A DNA stretch of 19,036 bases from CALGYY01 sp964585485 (GTDB taxonomy: Bacteria > Bacteroidota > Bacteroidia > Bacteroidales > CAIWKO01): NCBI GenBank assembly GCA_964585485.1, contig CAZPDS010000053.1, positions 1 to 19,036 on the forward strand, in the 5' to 3' direction. Position numbers and translations under genes: made by a program. The notes under the pieces are model-generated. The model saw nothing but the letters and a program-made list of their open reading frames with translations. It searched no databases and was not told where the DNA came from. Positions 1 to 9,786 of the stretch are shown piece after piece; the first letter of the stretch is position 1; every line of letters begins with the position of its first letter.

Positions 1-3000
1 AGGGTGTTCTTCGTGCGTCATCAAACCCGCTGCCGATCTTGCTGCACACGCGCTCACCTTCGATGTAATAGTGTTTGGTGTATTCCTGGTCGTTCATGAC
101 GAGGTAGGAGCTGGCATAAAGCGTTTTGTCAAAGTTAACCATATTTACCCACGTCTGGCCATTAATTAACATGCTTTGTTCCGGACCTGAGAGTTTCCAG
201 ATTCTTTCGCCCGATGCATTGTAAATATAGGCTGTAAGGATTGTTGTCATGCCTGTACCGGCGTCTTTTACAGCCGATAAACGATTTTCTTCATCCCAGC
301 ACAGAGAACGGGTTTTCCCCTTGGGATTACTGGTTCGCGTGATCATATTACCATTGTAATCCCATGTGTAATAATTATCACCGGTACTTGTGACAGTATG
401 CGGCCGGCTGCCGTATTGATAAGCTCTGTTATAGGCAACTGTTACGGGTCCTCCACTCTGAAGTGTCTGAGCATTCATTGTTTTGTTGGTAATGTTGCCT
501 GACATTGAATACGACATTGAGGTATTGAAGGTTAGTGTGCCATTATTATATGAATTAAAACTCCCCGTCGCCCCTGAAAGTCGGTACAAGTCATCATACG
601 TGTAATCATAACTATAAACACCGCCAAGCCCTGTCCCCAAATAAGGGGCTGCATTTTCCACCGAAGTGATGTTTTTTGAATTATCGTAGGTATAGTCAAT
701 ATTCTGCATCAGGCCCCCTTGTGCATTGTATGATTTTAGATTCTCCAGAACTTGATTTAAAGGATTGTATTTATAAAGTGTTCGTGTTCCATTCCCATAT
801 ATCATCCGGGTTCGGCTGCCGTACATATTATACTTCACACTGTCTATGTAATGATAAGTATATCCTGATTTCGTGCCTATCATCGATGTCAGTTGCCCGG
901 CATGATCATAGCTGTATTCTACGCTTTCCCCGTCGGGATAAATAAGATTCTTCAGGCGATTCCAGCAATCGTATTCCCAGTCGAGCTGGAAGGTGTAGTA
1001 TGTGCCATTGGGCACAACATATGTGTGAGTGTTTTGAATTACTTCACCCATGTTTCCATAGGAGAATGTTTGCGTGCCTGAGGCATCCTGCATGCGAATC
1101 ACTTTGCCTGCCTGATTTCCGGCGGTGGGGCCACCGTATTCATAATAAACATTATTCTCCGGATTCTGTGGATAGGTCACGGTTGATAGGCGATTATAAT
1201 CATAGGCATAGGTAATGACCTGGGATTGTTGCGCAAGATTCTCGGTTTGTGTTGTTAATAGATTGCCTGCAGCATCAAAGGTATACGTCGTTGTCCCTGC
1301 ATCAGGGTGGGTGCGTTCGGTTGTGCGCCCCATCAGGTCGTATGTATAGGTGGTAACATTTCCTTCGGGGTCGGTGGATTGCACAAGCTCACCCAGTGGG
1401 TTGTACACAAACTTCGTTATTGTACTTAAGGGGTTCGTTACACTGGTTTTGAGGTTGCGGTAGTCTGAATAAGAAACTGCAGAGATATTATTGGGATCGG
1501 TGATGGTGGTTTTAAACCGCAATACTCCAAAGTTATCATTACCGAAGGCATAGGATGATTTTACAGATGTATTGTCAAAAGCCGTTTGTACTCTTGGCCG
1601 GTCCATAACATCATAACTGGTCGTAGAAACGGTGGATGGGAAATTTGTATAATACAAATTGGAAGTATTGATGAGTGTTGCAAAGGGCAGCGTTACACTT
1701 ATTACCCGGCCATATGCATCATAGAGCGATCGGCCCGAAACCAGCCATTTGTCTATATCGTTTTCAACAATGTTCTTATGTGTCTGGACAACCCTTCCCA
1801 ATCCATCAGATACTGTAAGCGATGTATAGTTGGATAGGAATTGCGGATCGGCCGGATCAAGATGTAAGGTTTTTGCCCAAAGGGTGTCACGGTTTGAGCT
1901 CTCATCAGAATATTCAAATTTAATTGTGTAGGGAGCGCCGGAGGCCGCTTCTTTGGGCGAAGTGATGGTTTTCACTTTCCCGTCATAGTAATAATCGTAC
2001 GTGGTGGTATTTCCTGAAATATCAGTAATGACCGTTGGTAACCCTCGCTTATAATCGTAGGTTGTCTGAGAGGAATAACCAAGCGCATCGGTAATCGTTA
2101 CCGGGTATGTATGAACGTAAGTGTCGTATGTATAGGCATATGACATTCTCTGACTATTATTATTTGAAGGATACGTTATATTGCTGATGTTCCCGTAAGA
2201 ATCATAAGTGATATCAATCACTGCATTTCCGTTACCGGTTTGTGATGTTAGCTTTGTGAGTTGGCCAATTGCATCATAGTCCGCAAATTTCTTTCTGAGA
2301 ACTGTTCCTGTTGCATCTGTTACAATAACAGAATCCACCATAGCAAGTAGATTCTTTGTTGTGTCAAACGAATAAGTAATAGTGGCTATAAGGTCATCAT
2401 TTTGATCTGCAAGATCACCGTAATTGTTGTAATTTACGACATTCCCATACTTCCCATGGCTGTATTGCTTCTGTGTATGGATCTTAAAGTTGCCTTGTCC
2501 ATTATAAAAATATTTATCTTCCTTGGAAAGAGCCGGGTAATAAGGACCAAAGCATGTGATCTGGTTTTGAGGAACAATTCTTCCGGAGGAAATTTCCTTG
2601 ATATCCCAGGTGTATTTTGTTTCAACATACTTGACGGTCGTACTGCTATCAATTACTTCATAAAACTTAAGCCCTTTGAAAAGGAAATCGCGGTTATAAA
2701 AATTTTCTATTGTCGACCGGTAACATACTCCCGAACCCGATAAATTATTGTAATGCATAGTAACAACTGAATCATAACCAAAGAAGCTGCGTTCGCCCCT
2801 GCTGTAATATCCATCGAAATAGGCAAATTTTCGGTAAGTGGTATCTTGCCCATCCCCCTTGAATCCGTCATATATCTTCAGCGAGGTCAATTGCCAACGA
2901 CGCTCGGGCATATCCTGACTGCAGTCACTAAGTGTGTATCCTAGCGAATATGAACCAGTAGTTGGTATTGTGACCTTTTTTAGCAAATTAATTTTTCCGA

Positions 3001-6000
3001 GATTATTATAATAAACCTGCAGCTTATTATCATTATCAATGGTCACAATATCAGGGTACCCATCATTATTAAAATCGACAATCATCAGTTTTGTATGATT
3101 AATTGACCCTGATAAGCTCGCCTGGATATTTATAACGAGTTTAAAAATTCCGCCAAGAGGAATACCTCCGCTCCCAGCAATATTTACAGATCCTATATAT
3201 GATTTAATAACATTCAAGTCGTCAACCCCGCTCCAGGAAGATCCTGAACCGAAACCATGACCACTGTTCATGTAAATGGTAATGGAACTTGTTGCCCCAT
3301 CAGCCTCCAACCGGTCTGGCAAGCCATCGTTGTTTACGTCAATCTGAATGACTTGATGTAAGGTTTTTGACCAGGATAAGCTAATGCCGGCAGAAAAACT
3401 ATACTCATCATAGTTAATAATATCGCCTCCAAGGCTCGCTCCAATACAGGTTCCAATTGTCTGATCAAGGTTTGAGAGGCCCCAATTTTGATCTTTCCCG
3501 AATTTATATCCATAATTGAGTTTTACCATCCCTCCAGGAGTAACCCTGTCGGGCAATCCGTCACCGTTAATATCAACCAACGAGAATTCTGAATTGGATA
3601 TCCCGGTATATTCAGAAAGGCAACCATTGGCAATAGTATTAGGCGAATTTGTAGAGGAGCCACCTGCTGACATCATTGGCACATTTGATTTTTGTTCCTT
3701 TGGAAGAACAACCCCAAGAGCCGCTCCTTCTCCAACATACACAGAATGGTCGATCTGTTCGTCCAACAAATTAGTAACATATGGCCATAGCCCCCCTTGG
3801 GGTGTTGTAAATTGAATATTTTCAAGGCCAATAATGTCAGGATATCTATCCCCATTCATGTCAAAATAGTCCAGGACATTCTGGGTTTTGGTTTTATTAT
3901 GCGAGTAACTTAACGAAAGTTCTGAAGCTTTAACGCCCAGGGAATAAGCGAAGTTTTCTTCAACTGAATTCTTTCTGATTGTTTTTATGGAGATATTGGG
4001 GTTGCTATTGGCAATGATCGGGCAGTCATAGACAACTTCATCTGCAGGGAGGCCGCTAATAGTTGCAGAATTGCCGATTTTTGTCTTGCCGACGTATGAT
4101 TGTCTTGCATAATCCCGATAAACCATTGAATCCAGATCAGGGAACATCATGTTAAAGCTTTCATGAAGAGGATCGTATTTTGTTAAATGGGTATAGGCAT
4201 TATCAAAACTATCCATCTGACTTGTATCGATTGTGATCAAATTCGTATCCTGTGTAATGTTACTCAAACGCAAGCTGCTTTCGACAATACCCATAAATGT
4301 ATTTGTATCGCCTGATGAGTATGAAAACTGCCCCCATCCACGATATAGGTTCCCGAAAATCCACGAGGAATCAGCAATAAAAAAATGCAGTCCGGCATCT
4401 TTTTGCACTGAGTTAGCGGTGACTTTTGCTGAGGTAATTCCATTTATCTTTGTTATATCATCACAGTAATAATCAAAATATACATTTTTCGTCCCGTATA
4501 GCCTCATTGTTATTGACGGACTTCCCTGAACAACCCCATTTACAATTGAAATGGATTTTTTGTTGATAATCTTATTATCATATTTGATTGTCAATAAAAG
4601 GGTGGTAGTGACACCCGGAGCTGTTATCAACGGCACAATAGAATAATTGGCCAAGGTCATTGAATTGGCTTTTGATTTTTGCTTTGGATTTTGATGCATG
4701 TTATACCGTATCATTGGCCGCACCTCAATTTTATTAAACGCAGAGGTAGTGTCAATAGTGACGCTATCAGCCTGATAGTAATAGATCTTATAAGTGTTAC
4801 TGATTTTATTCCAATCAATATTGGTTTTTGTATATGCGGTAAGGATAATACTGTCATTAGCATTAATTGACAGATCGTTATTTGAAAAATAATTGATAGC
4901 TGAATTAGGACCGAAATTAGCCGATCGAATAACCGTATTGTTCATTTTTATTGTGAAGAATACAGAGTCACTTACACTACTAATGTTAAGGTTCCCTTTT
5001 ATTTTTACATGCCCGGTATAAGGGGCGATAAATTTTTCACGGTCATAAATAAGTTGATCATTCGACGGCCTGAATAAGGCAATTTTCTTTCCATCGGCAT
5101 CAACTGAAGTGGTGTCAATTGCAATGCCGTTGATAGATGTGTAGTATATGGTGGGGTTCCATTTTACATTATCGTACTGTCTGTCCTCCTGAGACATCAA
5201 CCGAAAATAAATTCTGTCTCCCTTAGTGATACTTACTGAGTTTGTATCCCATGTATATACAGAAAAATCATTGGGCTGTATCTTTTTCCTGTTCATGGGG
5301 TAGTTTGAATTGCTTTTTTGAATTTGACAAACCACGCCATCCTTCAATTGTGACTGGGAGAAACTTGTGCTATTATCCTGAACTAATTGTACTACACTTT
5401 TTATTTTTATTATTCCGTTGAAAGGTGCCACCCAGACCCTGACGGCATCTCGTCTATACTTGAATACATTTGCATAATCGCGATCTCCATCCTGATAAGA
5501 AGGAGGAGTGTATACGGAGTCGTTTACCTCACCGCTTCGAATGATGACATTGCATGTATCCCCCTGGATATATTGAATTTCATCAGTGCTTTCCTGTTCA
5601 AATCGAGGATTTGTTTTGTCCCAAAGGTTATTATAGTATACTTTTTCATCATCAATATAATCAGGGTATCCGTCGGCATTGACATCTGAAAAATATCCGG
5701 AATTATAATTCTCGGCACCTGACCAACTCAAACTGCCCATCACACCTACTCCAAGAATTTTGATCTGCGCCTCACCACCTCCGGTATTTGAATGGCTATT
5801 CGATTTTCCTATTCCAGGAAGTCCGTATATTGGTGTTGAATTTATGGTATCAAAAAACAATTGATTATTGGCGAGTTTTAGTTTTCGATAATAGAAATTA
5901 CTACCATCCTTAAAGATACGGTCGGGTAACCCATCCCCATCAATATCCATGAGCGTTAGATAATCCTTGGTCGACGACCGGCTATATGTATAATTGCCGC

Positions 6001-7855
6001 CCAATGAGCCGCTTTTGCTACAAACATTACTCCCCAGGCCAAGATCTAATGACCCCCCCATACTCCATCCAGTGGTAAGACTTTTTGCCAGCGAGGGAGA
6101 ACCTGATAGTGTGACGACATCCTTTAATATCTTTAGATCACTATCACCACTCCCTGAAGAAATTTTTACAGGACTTGAGAAACCCCAATTGATCTCCTGG
6201 TAATATTCCAGCTTATGCACTTTACAACCTTGGTGTACTCCCATATTAATTTCACAACCCGCCCTTTCAACAGCATCAATAACAGTCGAGTCTGTAACGT
6301 CAGCAATAAAACAGATTACCTTTTTGCCAAAACCTCCGTTTTGATAATTTATAATATAACTTCGTAATGTTGTGCTATTGTATTTTACTCTAATTCTTTT
6401 CAGTAATTTATCATTTGCTACGGGAAATCCAAAATTGGCAAAAACAGAATGATCTGTACGTAATAAGCTGTCGCTTTCAAAGACTATCCTATAAGGGCCG
6501 TCTGTTGTGTTACTCCCCGAGTATTGTATACTGGCCGGTGTTAATGCAATAGCACCGTACCCAGGAGCGGTTACTGCAACATTTAAATAATTAATAGAAT
6601 AATTGTATTTGACATAGTTTTCATTCAAATCCCTTACTTCGGACAGGGCCCAGTGCGCAATATTCCCTGTACTATCTTTTAATATGCAATTTGGGTTAAC
6701 GACTAAATCTGCTTTGTACTTTCCATAGTAATATTTCACGCCCCGCTTATCAATAACTTCCCACCAATAAGTAGACGGGGTTTTCCCGTGCCGAATTATT
6801 TTTTGAAATGCCCCTTCAACACGGGGGATAAAAACTTTTTCGTTTGTTGTACTGCGCGCCACATAATTGTCTCGCTGTATCATTGGCAATAATTCCTCTC
6901 CATTCAAAAGATAGGATTCTGATTCTATATTTTTGTAATAATGCGGCACACCCCATCGGGTATCAACGGTAATACATGGCAAACTCAGGTCCCATCCTAC
7001 GCCCAGCCATCCGTTTCCACCTTCGCTGTTATACGTAATGGCTAGTTGGGGCTGCATGCCCTGCCGCCCGGCGGGAATTTCAATCGGCAGGCTCATGTTG
7101 GCCGTTCCTTCATTATTTGCAGCGGGAGGGGCAATCACATTATAACCGGCCATGGGGTCGGCATATTTTATATCCTTCATGGATGTCGGGGTGAACGCTT
7201 CGGTCAACGGGGCTTCGGGCGTTTTTAGAATTGCGTTTACAAAATCCGTAAAATGGTTTGTGCTTGATACTACCTCAAAATTTACCAAATCGATACTATC
7301 AAAAGGAAGCTGGACCCAGCTTGACGATGCTTCATCATAAAAATATGTGCGAATATCTTGAGGGCTATAGCCCTGTGGAATACTTGCCGTATCATATTTT
7401 ACTCTCAATTCGAGGTCTTTCTTGAAGATGGTCCCATGAGGCGAACAACGATAGCCCTTGAAACCGGCTGTAGCATTTATCATATGTGGTCCCATCGCAG
7501 GGAGTTCTCTATCACGTAATCCGGCAACAGTAATCCTTTTATTCTTCGAGACAGAACCAGCCATCGCCTGCAATGAAAACCCCGCTAAGGAAAGCGTATT
7601 GCTGGTTTCCGGCATTATCACAATATAGGCCATGTCCTTATTGCGATTGGGATCGTTCATCTCATCCTGTTGACTGGTGCTTTGCACAATATTGTCCGAG
7701 GACTTTTCTTTACTTTCCTGCATGTTTACCAATTGATCAACGCTTCCCATTCTCATTGACCTCAATGATTTATTAGAATGGTTGTAGTTGTTGACCAGTA
7801 TGTAGGAACTTAATGCTGCAATGGCAATAGCTGTGACAAATAGATTTCTTTTCAT
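1..7855 (-). CDS. Giant SpvB / FG-GAP / RHS (YD-repeat) exported protein, C-terminus off the left edge
   Basis: One frame stays open from ATG at 7855 to the window edge, giving 2618 complete codons without a stop. Residues 1-22 form an N-terminal signal or membrane segment (MKRNLFVTAIAIAALSSYIL). Residues about 100-235 are a beta-rich region ending HFTDFV, possibly ZU5-like (inference). From about 247 comes an SpvB-type N-terminal domain (NMSLPIEIPAGRQGMQPQL, then ITYNSEGGNGWLGVGWDL). Six calcium-binding-type FG-GAP/VCBS motifs (DxNxDGxPD) start near residues 637, 724, 1332, 1428, 1506 and 1594. From about 1880 to 2550 there are many YD repeats (YTYDLMGRT, YSYDHAGQL, YIYNASGER), ending in RHS-core-like sequence (HYYIEGERVCSKIG). 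This is the layout of TcB/TcC-like and bacterial RHS proteins, in which a shell encloses a variable C-terminal tip. That tip, and any T9SS signal, are outside the window. It lies 35 nt after a T9SS-protein gene, probably in one transcript. Exported RHS family is firm; toxin function is inferred. Confidence 0.9.
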   Translation of the reverse strand, partial: MKRNLFVTAIAIAALSSYILVNNYNHSNKSLRSMRMGSVDQLVNMQESKEKSSDNIVQSTSQQDEMNDPNRNKDMAYIVIMPETSNTLSLAGFSLQAMAGSVSKNKRITVAGLRDRELPAMGPHMINATAGFKGYRCSPHGTIFKKDLELRVKYDTASIPQGYSPQDIRTYFYDEASSSWVQLPFDSIDLVNFEVVSSTNHFTDFVNAILKTPEAPLTEAFTPTSMKDIKYADPMAGYNVIAPPAANNEGTANMSLPIEIPAGRQGMQPQLAITYNSEGGNGWLGVGWDLSLPCITVDTRWGVPHYYKNIESESYLLNGEELLPMIQRDNYVARSTTNEKVFIPRVEGAFQKIIRHGKTPSTYWWEVIDKRGVKYYYGKYKADLVVNPNCILKDSTGNIAHWALSEVRDLNENYVKYNYSINYLNVAVTAPGYGAIALTPASIQYSGSNTTDGPYRIVFESDSLLRTDHSVFANFGFPVANDKLLKRIRVKYNSTTLRSYIINYQNGGFGKKVICFIADVTDSTVIDAVERAGCEINMGVHQGCKVHKLEYYQEINWGFSSPVKISSGSGDSDLKILKDVVTLSGSPSLAKSLTTGWSMGGSLDLGLGSNVCSKSGSLGGNYTYSRSSTKDYLTLMDIDGDGLPDRIFKDGSNFYYRKLKLANNQLFFDTINSTPIYGLPGIGKSNSHSNTGGGEAQIKILGVGVMGSLSWSGAENYNSGYFSDVNADGYPDYIDDEKVYYNNLWDKTNPRFEQESTDEIQYIQGDTCNVIIRSGEVNDSVYTPPSYQDGDRDYANVFKYRRDAVRVWVAPFNGIIKIKSVVQLVQDNSTSFSQSQLKDGVVCQIQKSNSNYPMNRKKIQPNDFSVYTWDTNSVSITKGDRIYFRLMSQEDRQYDNVKWNPTIYYTSINGIAIDTTSVDADGKKIALFRPSNDQLIYDREKFIAPYTGHVKIKGNLNISSVSDSVFFTIKMNNTVIRSANFGPNSAINYFSNNDLSINANDSIILTAYTKTNIDWNKISNTYKIYYYQADSVTIDTTSAFNKIEVRPMIRYNMHQNPKQKSKANSMTLANYSIVPLITAPGVTTTLLLTIKYDNKIINKKSISIVNGVVQGSPSITMRLYGTKNVYFDYYCDDITKINGITSAKVTANSVQKDAGLHFFIADSSWIFGNLYRGWGQFSYSSGDTNTFMGIVESSLRLSNITQDTNLITIDTSQMDSFDNAYTHLTKYDPLHESFNMMFPDLDSMVYRDYARQSYVGKTKIGNSATISGLPADEVVYDCPIIANSNPNISIKTIRKNSVEENFAYSLGVKASELSLSYSHNKTKTQNVLDYFDMNGDRYPDIIGLENIQFTTPQGGLWPYVTNLLDEQIDHSVYVGEGAALGVVLPKEQKSNVPMMSAGGSSTNSPNTIANGCLSEYTGISNSEFSLVDINGDGLPDRVTPGGMVKLNYGYKFGKDQNWGLSNLDQTIGTCIGASLGGDIINYDEYSFSAGISLSWSKTLHQVIQIDVNNDGLPDRLEADGATSSITIYMNSGHGFGSGSSWSGVDDLNVIKSYIGSVNIAGSGGIPLGGIFKLVINIQASLSGSINHTKLMIVDFNNDGYPDIVTIDNDNKLQVYYNNLGKINLLKKVTIPTTGSYSLGYTLSDCSQDMPERRWQLTSLKIYDGFKGDGQDTTYRKFAYFDGYYSRGERSFFGYDSVVTMHYNNLSGSGVCYRSTIENFYNRDFLFKGLKFYEVIDSSTTVKYVETKYTWDIKEISSGRIVPQNQITCFGPYYPALSKEDKYFYNGQGNFKIHTQKQYSHGKYGNVVNYNNYGDLADQNDDLIATITYSFDTTKNLLAMVDSVIVTDATGTVLRKKFADYDAIGQLTKLTSQTGNGNAVIDITYDSYGNISNITYPSNNNSQRMSYAYTYDTYVHTYPVTITDALGYSSQTTYDYKRGLPTVITDISGNTTTYDYYYDGKVKTITSPKEAASGAPYTIKFEYSDESSNRDTLWAKTLHLDPADPQFLSNYTSLTVSDGLGRVVQTHKNIVENDIDKWLVSGRSLYDAYGRVISVTLPFATLINTSNLYYTNFPSTVSTTSYDVMDRPRVQTAFDNTSVKSSYAFGNDNFGVLRFKTTITDPNNISAVSYSDYRNLKTSVTNPLSTITKFVYNPLGELVQSTDPEGNVTTYTYDLMGRTTERTHPDAGTTTYTFDAAGNLLTTQTENLAQQSQVITYAYDYNRLSTVTYPQNPENNVYYEYGGPTAGNQAGKVIRMQDASGTQTFSYGNMGEVIQNTHTYVVPNGTYYTFQLDWEYDCWNRLKNLIYPDGESVEYSYDHAGQLTSMIGTKSGYTYHYIDSVKYNMYGSRTRMIYGNGTRTLYKYNPLNQVLENLKSYNAQGGLMQNIDYTYDNSKNITSVENAAPYLGTGLGGVYSYDYTYDDLYRLSGATGSFNSYNNGTLTFNTSMSYSMSGNITNKTMNAQTLQSGGPVTVAYNRAYQYGSRPHTVTSTGDNYYTWDYNGNMITRTSNPKGKTRSLCWDEENRLSAVKDAGTGMTTILTAYIYNASGERIWKLSGPEQSMLINGQTWVNMVNFDKTLYASSYLVMNDQEYTKHYYIEGERVCSKIGSGFDDARRTP

Positions 7856-7890
7856 GATACTTCAATTATTGTGCTTTCTGCTTTTCTTTA

Positions 7891-9471
7891 TTAATTAACA
7901 ACCAGCTTATAAGTCTTTGATTCCTGCGGGGTTTTTACGGTTACAAAGTAGCACCCGGTTTTGTCGATATTTCCGCTCAGAACATACTGAAGAGCTCCTT
8001 CCCGGCGGAAACGCTCAATTTGTTTCCCGTTTTCATCACAAATCTCGACTATCAACGGAAGTGTAGTGTTCATGTCAATCGTTATCGAATATTCGTGTGC
8101 CGTAGGGTTGGGATACAGCGAGCAATTGACATACGAAGTAGAATTATATAAACCAGTACCGGAGGCAGCATTGCCCGCACCGGAATTAAGATTTTCCCCG
8201 CCCAATGGTTGTTGGGTATCTTCATCCTGAGAATCATTCGTTGACATGGTGGCCTTCGTAGAAGGAAACGATTGCATTACCTGGAAAGTAAAAACATCAC
8301 TTCCTGAATTGTCAGTATCCCACAAAACATCATTGAAATAATAGCGACCCGTACTATCAGCGCCAGCCGGGGCAATGATAAGGGATGAATCCCTGGTAAA
8401 ATCGCTGTTCCCATAGCGGTTGATCACCAGATTGATGCTGTCAACACCGGGAATTAATGATGCATCCAGAATAAGTTGCGTCCGGATGCTGCCATGTGTC
8501 AATCCTGTGGATTTCATGAGCCAGACGCATTTTGACAGATTTGAAATACGTGTCGTGTCAACAGAACTGGTGTCTATGTCAGCCAACATTCCCGCTGTGT
8601 GTCCCCAAATCAGGAAATCGCCCTGATTGATCCGGGCAGGATTGGACGAATTGTTTTCATACAAAGCGCCCGCAGCAATTTTCAAGGGAGACTCACCGCC
8701 ATTGCCGGCACTTTGCTTTTGATTAACATCAATTAAAGAGTCCTTGCCAAGTCCGGCAATATCGAACTTGAAAAGGATATTTTCCTGATAATCCCAAATA
8801 GTGGAATCATTCGACTGAACATAGTTCATTTCCGCGATGGAAACACCATATTTAATTGCCAGATAGGTGTGCAGTTTAAAAATATCGGCCTGAGAAAGCA
8901 AGGTGTCGTATAAAATGAATTCGGCGAATTTTCCGGTATATGAAAGTGAATCCGTCCCGGCGATAATCAACTTACTGAATGCAGTATCAATGTTTTTATT
9001 TCGCCAGTTTTGATTCAATAGATTGATGGTGGGAAATGTGCCCGTACTGTCATCATATTGGATCACCCGGTATAGATTCCTTAATTTCTGAGTGGTTAGC
9101 CGAACCTTAATATTGGAATCCAGCGCCAGGTCCCAGATTCCGCTTTCAGGTCGGGAATTGTAAGGCCTGTAAACGGCAAAAACCAGCAACTTTGATGACC
9201 GCCGGGGACAATAATCAATCGACAGGCTTTTTGAATTGGTGTCAAATAGAAAGCTGGGATTAAAGTTGAAGAGTGTTGTATCAGGCAACGTCATATTATT
9301 ATTTACAATCGCGTTGTAGCCATGCCCGCTTACATCGGGCCATTGTGTGTTTACCAATCCCGGCTGATCGGCGCGCAGCCAGATTTTGGGGTTGGGAAAA
9401 TTGATTGAATCCTGTGAAATGGCTACAGTCACATTTAAGAATAAGACTATTACTGCCAGCAAATTTTTCAT
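7891..9471 (-). CDS. Exported LamG-like protein with T9SS C-terminal sorting domain
   Basis: 526 residues. Residues 1-20 are a Sec signal peptide (MKNLLAVIVLFLNVTVAISQ). The mature part opens with PKIWLRADQPG, a start typical of Bacteroidota LamG/concanavalin-like surface proteins. A LamG-like domain spans roughly 25-215 and closes with EFILYDTLLSQADIFKLHTY and LAIKYGV. A second conserved region follows (about 220-400; DFLIWGHTAG, CVWLMKSTG), as in DUF8202-type proteins. The last 78 residues (from about 449) are a type A T9SS sorting domain: SLYPNPTAHEYSI, a middle DENGKQI segment and a final YKLVVN. The protein is therefore expected to cross the outer membrane through T9SS and be anchored or released at the surface. 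It is the first gene of a two-gene unit with the giant RHS gene, 35 nt apart with no terminator between. Ligand unknown; an adhesin or carbohydrate-binding role is inference only. Confidence 0.88.
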   Translation of the reverse strand: MKNLLAVIVLFLNVTVAISQDSINFPNPKIWLRADQPGLVNTQWPDVSGHGYNAIVNNNMTLPDTTLFNFNPSFLFDTNSKSLSIDYCPRRSSKLLVFAVYRPYNSRPESGIWDLALDSNIKVRLTTQKLRNLYRVIQYDDSTGTFPTINLLNQNWRNKNIDTAFSKLIIAGTDSLSYTGKFAEFILYDTLLSQADIFKLHTYLAIKYGVSIAEMNYVQSNDSTIWDYQENILFKFDIAGLGKDSLIDVNQKQSAGNGGESPLKIAAGALYENNSSNPARINQGDFLIWGHTAGMLADIDTSSVDTTRISNLSKCVWLMKSTGLTHGSIRTQLILDASLIPGVDSINLVINRYGNSDFTRDSSLIIAPAGADSTGRYYFNDVLWDTDNSGSDVFTFQVMQSFPSTKATMSTNDSQDEDTQQPLGGENLNSGAGNAASGTGLYNSTSYVNCSLYPNPTAHEYSITIDMNTTLPLIVEICDENGKQIERFRREGALQYVLSGNIDKTGCYFVTVKTPQESKTYKLVVN

Positions 9472-9679
9472 AATATTCGTATTAATACGGATTTACAGAT
9501 TGATGACGATATTGTTATAATGAGACCTTGTTCCGTCAAATGTTTTTATGAATTTTATAACAAAGCGAATGATTTCTTCGACAAAAAGGGATATTTAAGC
9601 GCTAAAAGTCAGCAGTTTAGTTATTGCATTTTGTAATGTATACTTCATATAATCTGCCTTGAAATTGTTTCAATAGGGG

Positions 9680-9709
9680 CAAATATACCGATATTCCTGA
9701 AAACTACAA
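9680..9709 (-). promoter_or_regulatory. Bacteroidota-type promoter for the T9SS-protein / RHS unit
   Basis: Read on the minus strand, TTG (9709-9707), a 19-nt spacer and TATATTTG (9687-9680) match the Bacteroidota primary-sigma consensus TTG-N19-TAnnTTTG exactly. Transcription would start near 9673, leaving a leader of about 200 nt before the ATG at 9471. No other promoter is needed for the downstream RHS gene. Confidence 0.65.
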
Positions 9710-9720
9710 GAATAAAATCA

Positions 9721-9734
9721 AGATATGAATATCT
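9721..9734. promoter_or_regulatory. Small palindrome just upstream of the promoter
   Basis: AGATAT-GA-ATATCT is a perfect 6-bp inverted repeat lying 11 nt upstream of the -33 element of the T9SS/RHS promoter. A second half-site, GATATTC (9690-9696), sits within the promoter spacer and is the inverse of GAATATC (9727-9733). It could be a regulator site, but AT-rich palindromes of this size also arise by chance. Confidence 0.3.
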
Positions 9735-9786
9735 CAATCAGATTTGCATTATACTAGCTGAAAGACAGGATAAAAGAGAATTAATG

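Noticed and set aside
1..3000. CRISPR-like or DNA-level tandem repeat array
   Set aside because: The repetition is at protein level (degenerate YD repeats with varied spacing), not conserved DNA repeats with spacers.
676..7776. Many plus-strand and off-frame minus-strand open frames of 60-113 codons across the left region
   Set aside because: All lie antisense to or out of frame with the single long RHS frame, lack recognisable motifs, and overlap its domain-coding sequence.
1..7855. Frameshift or internal stop in the giant RHS gene
   Set aside because: The start codon at 7855 and the RHS-core sequence at the left edge are in the same frame, and motif positions checked at about ten places all agree with it.
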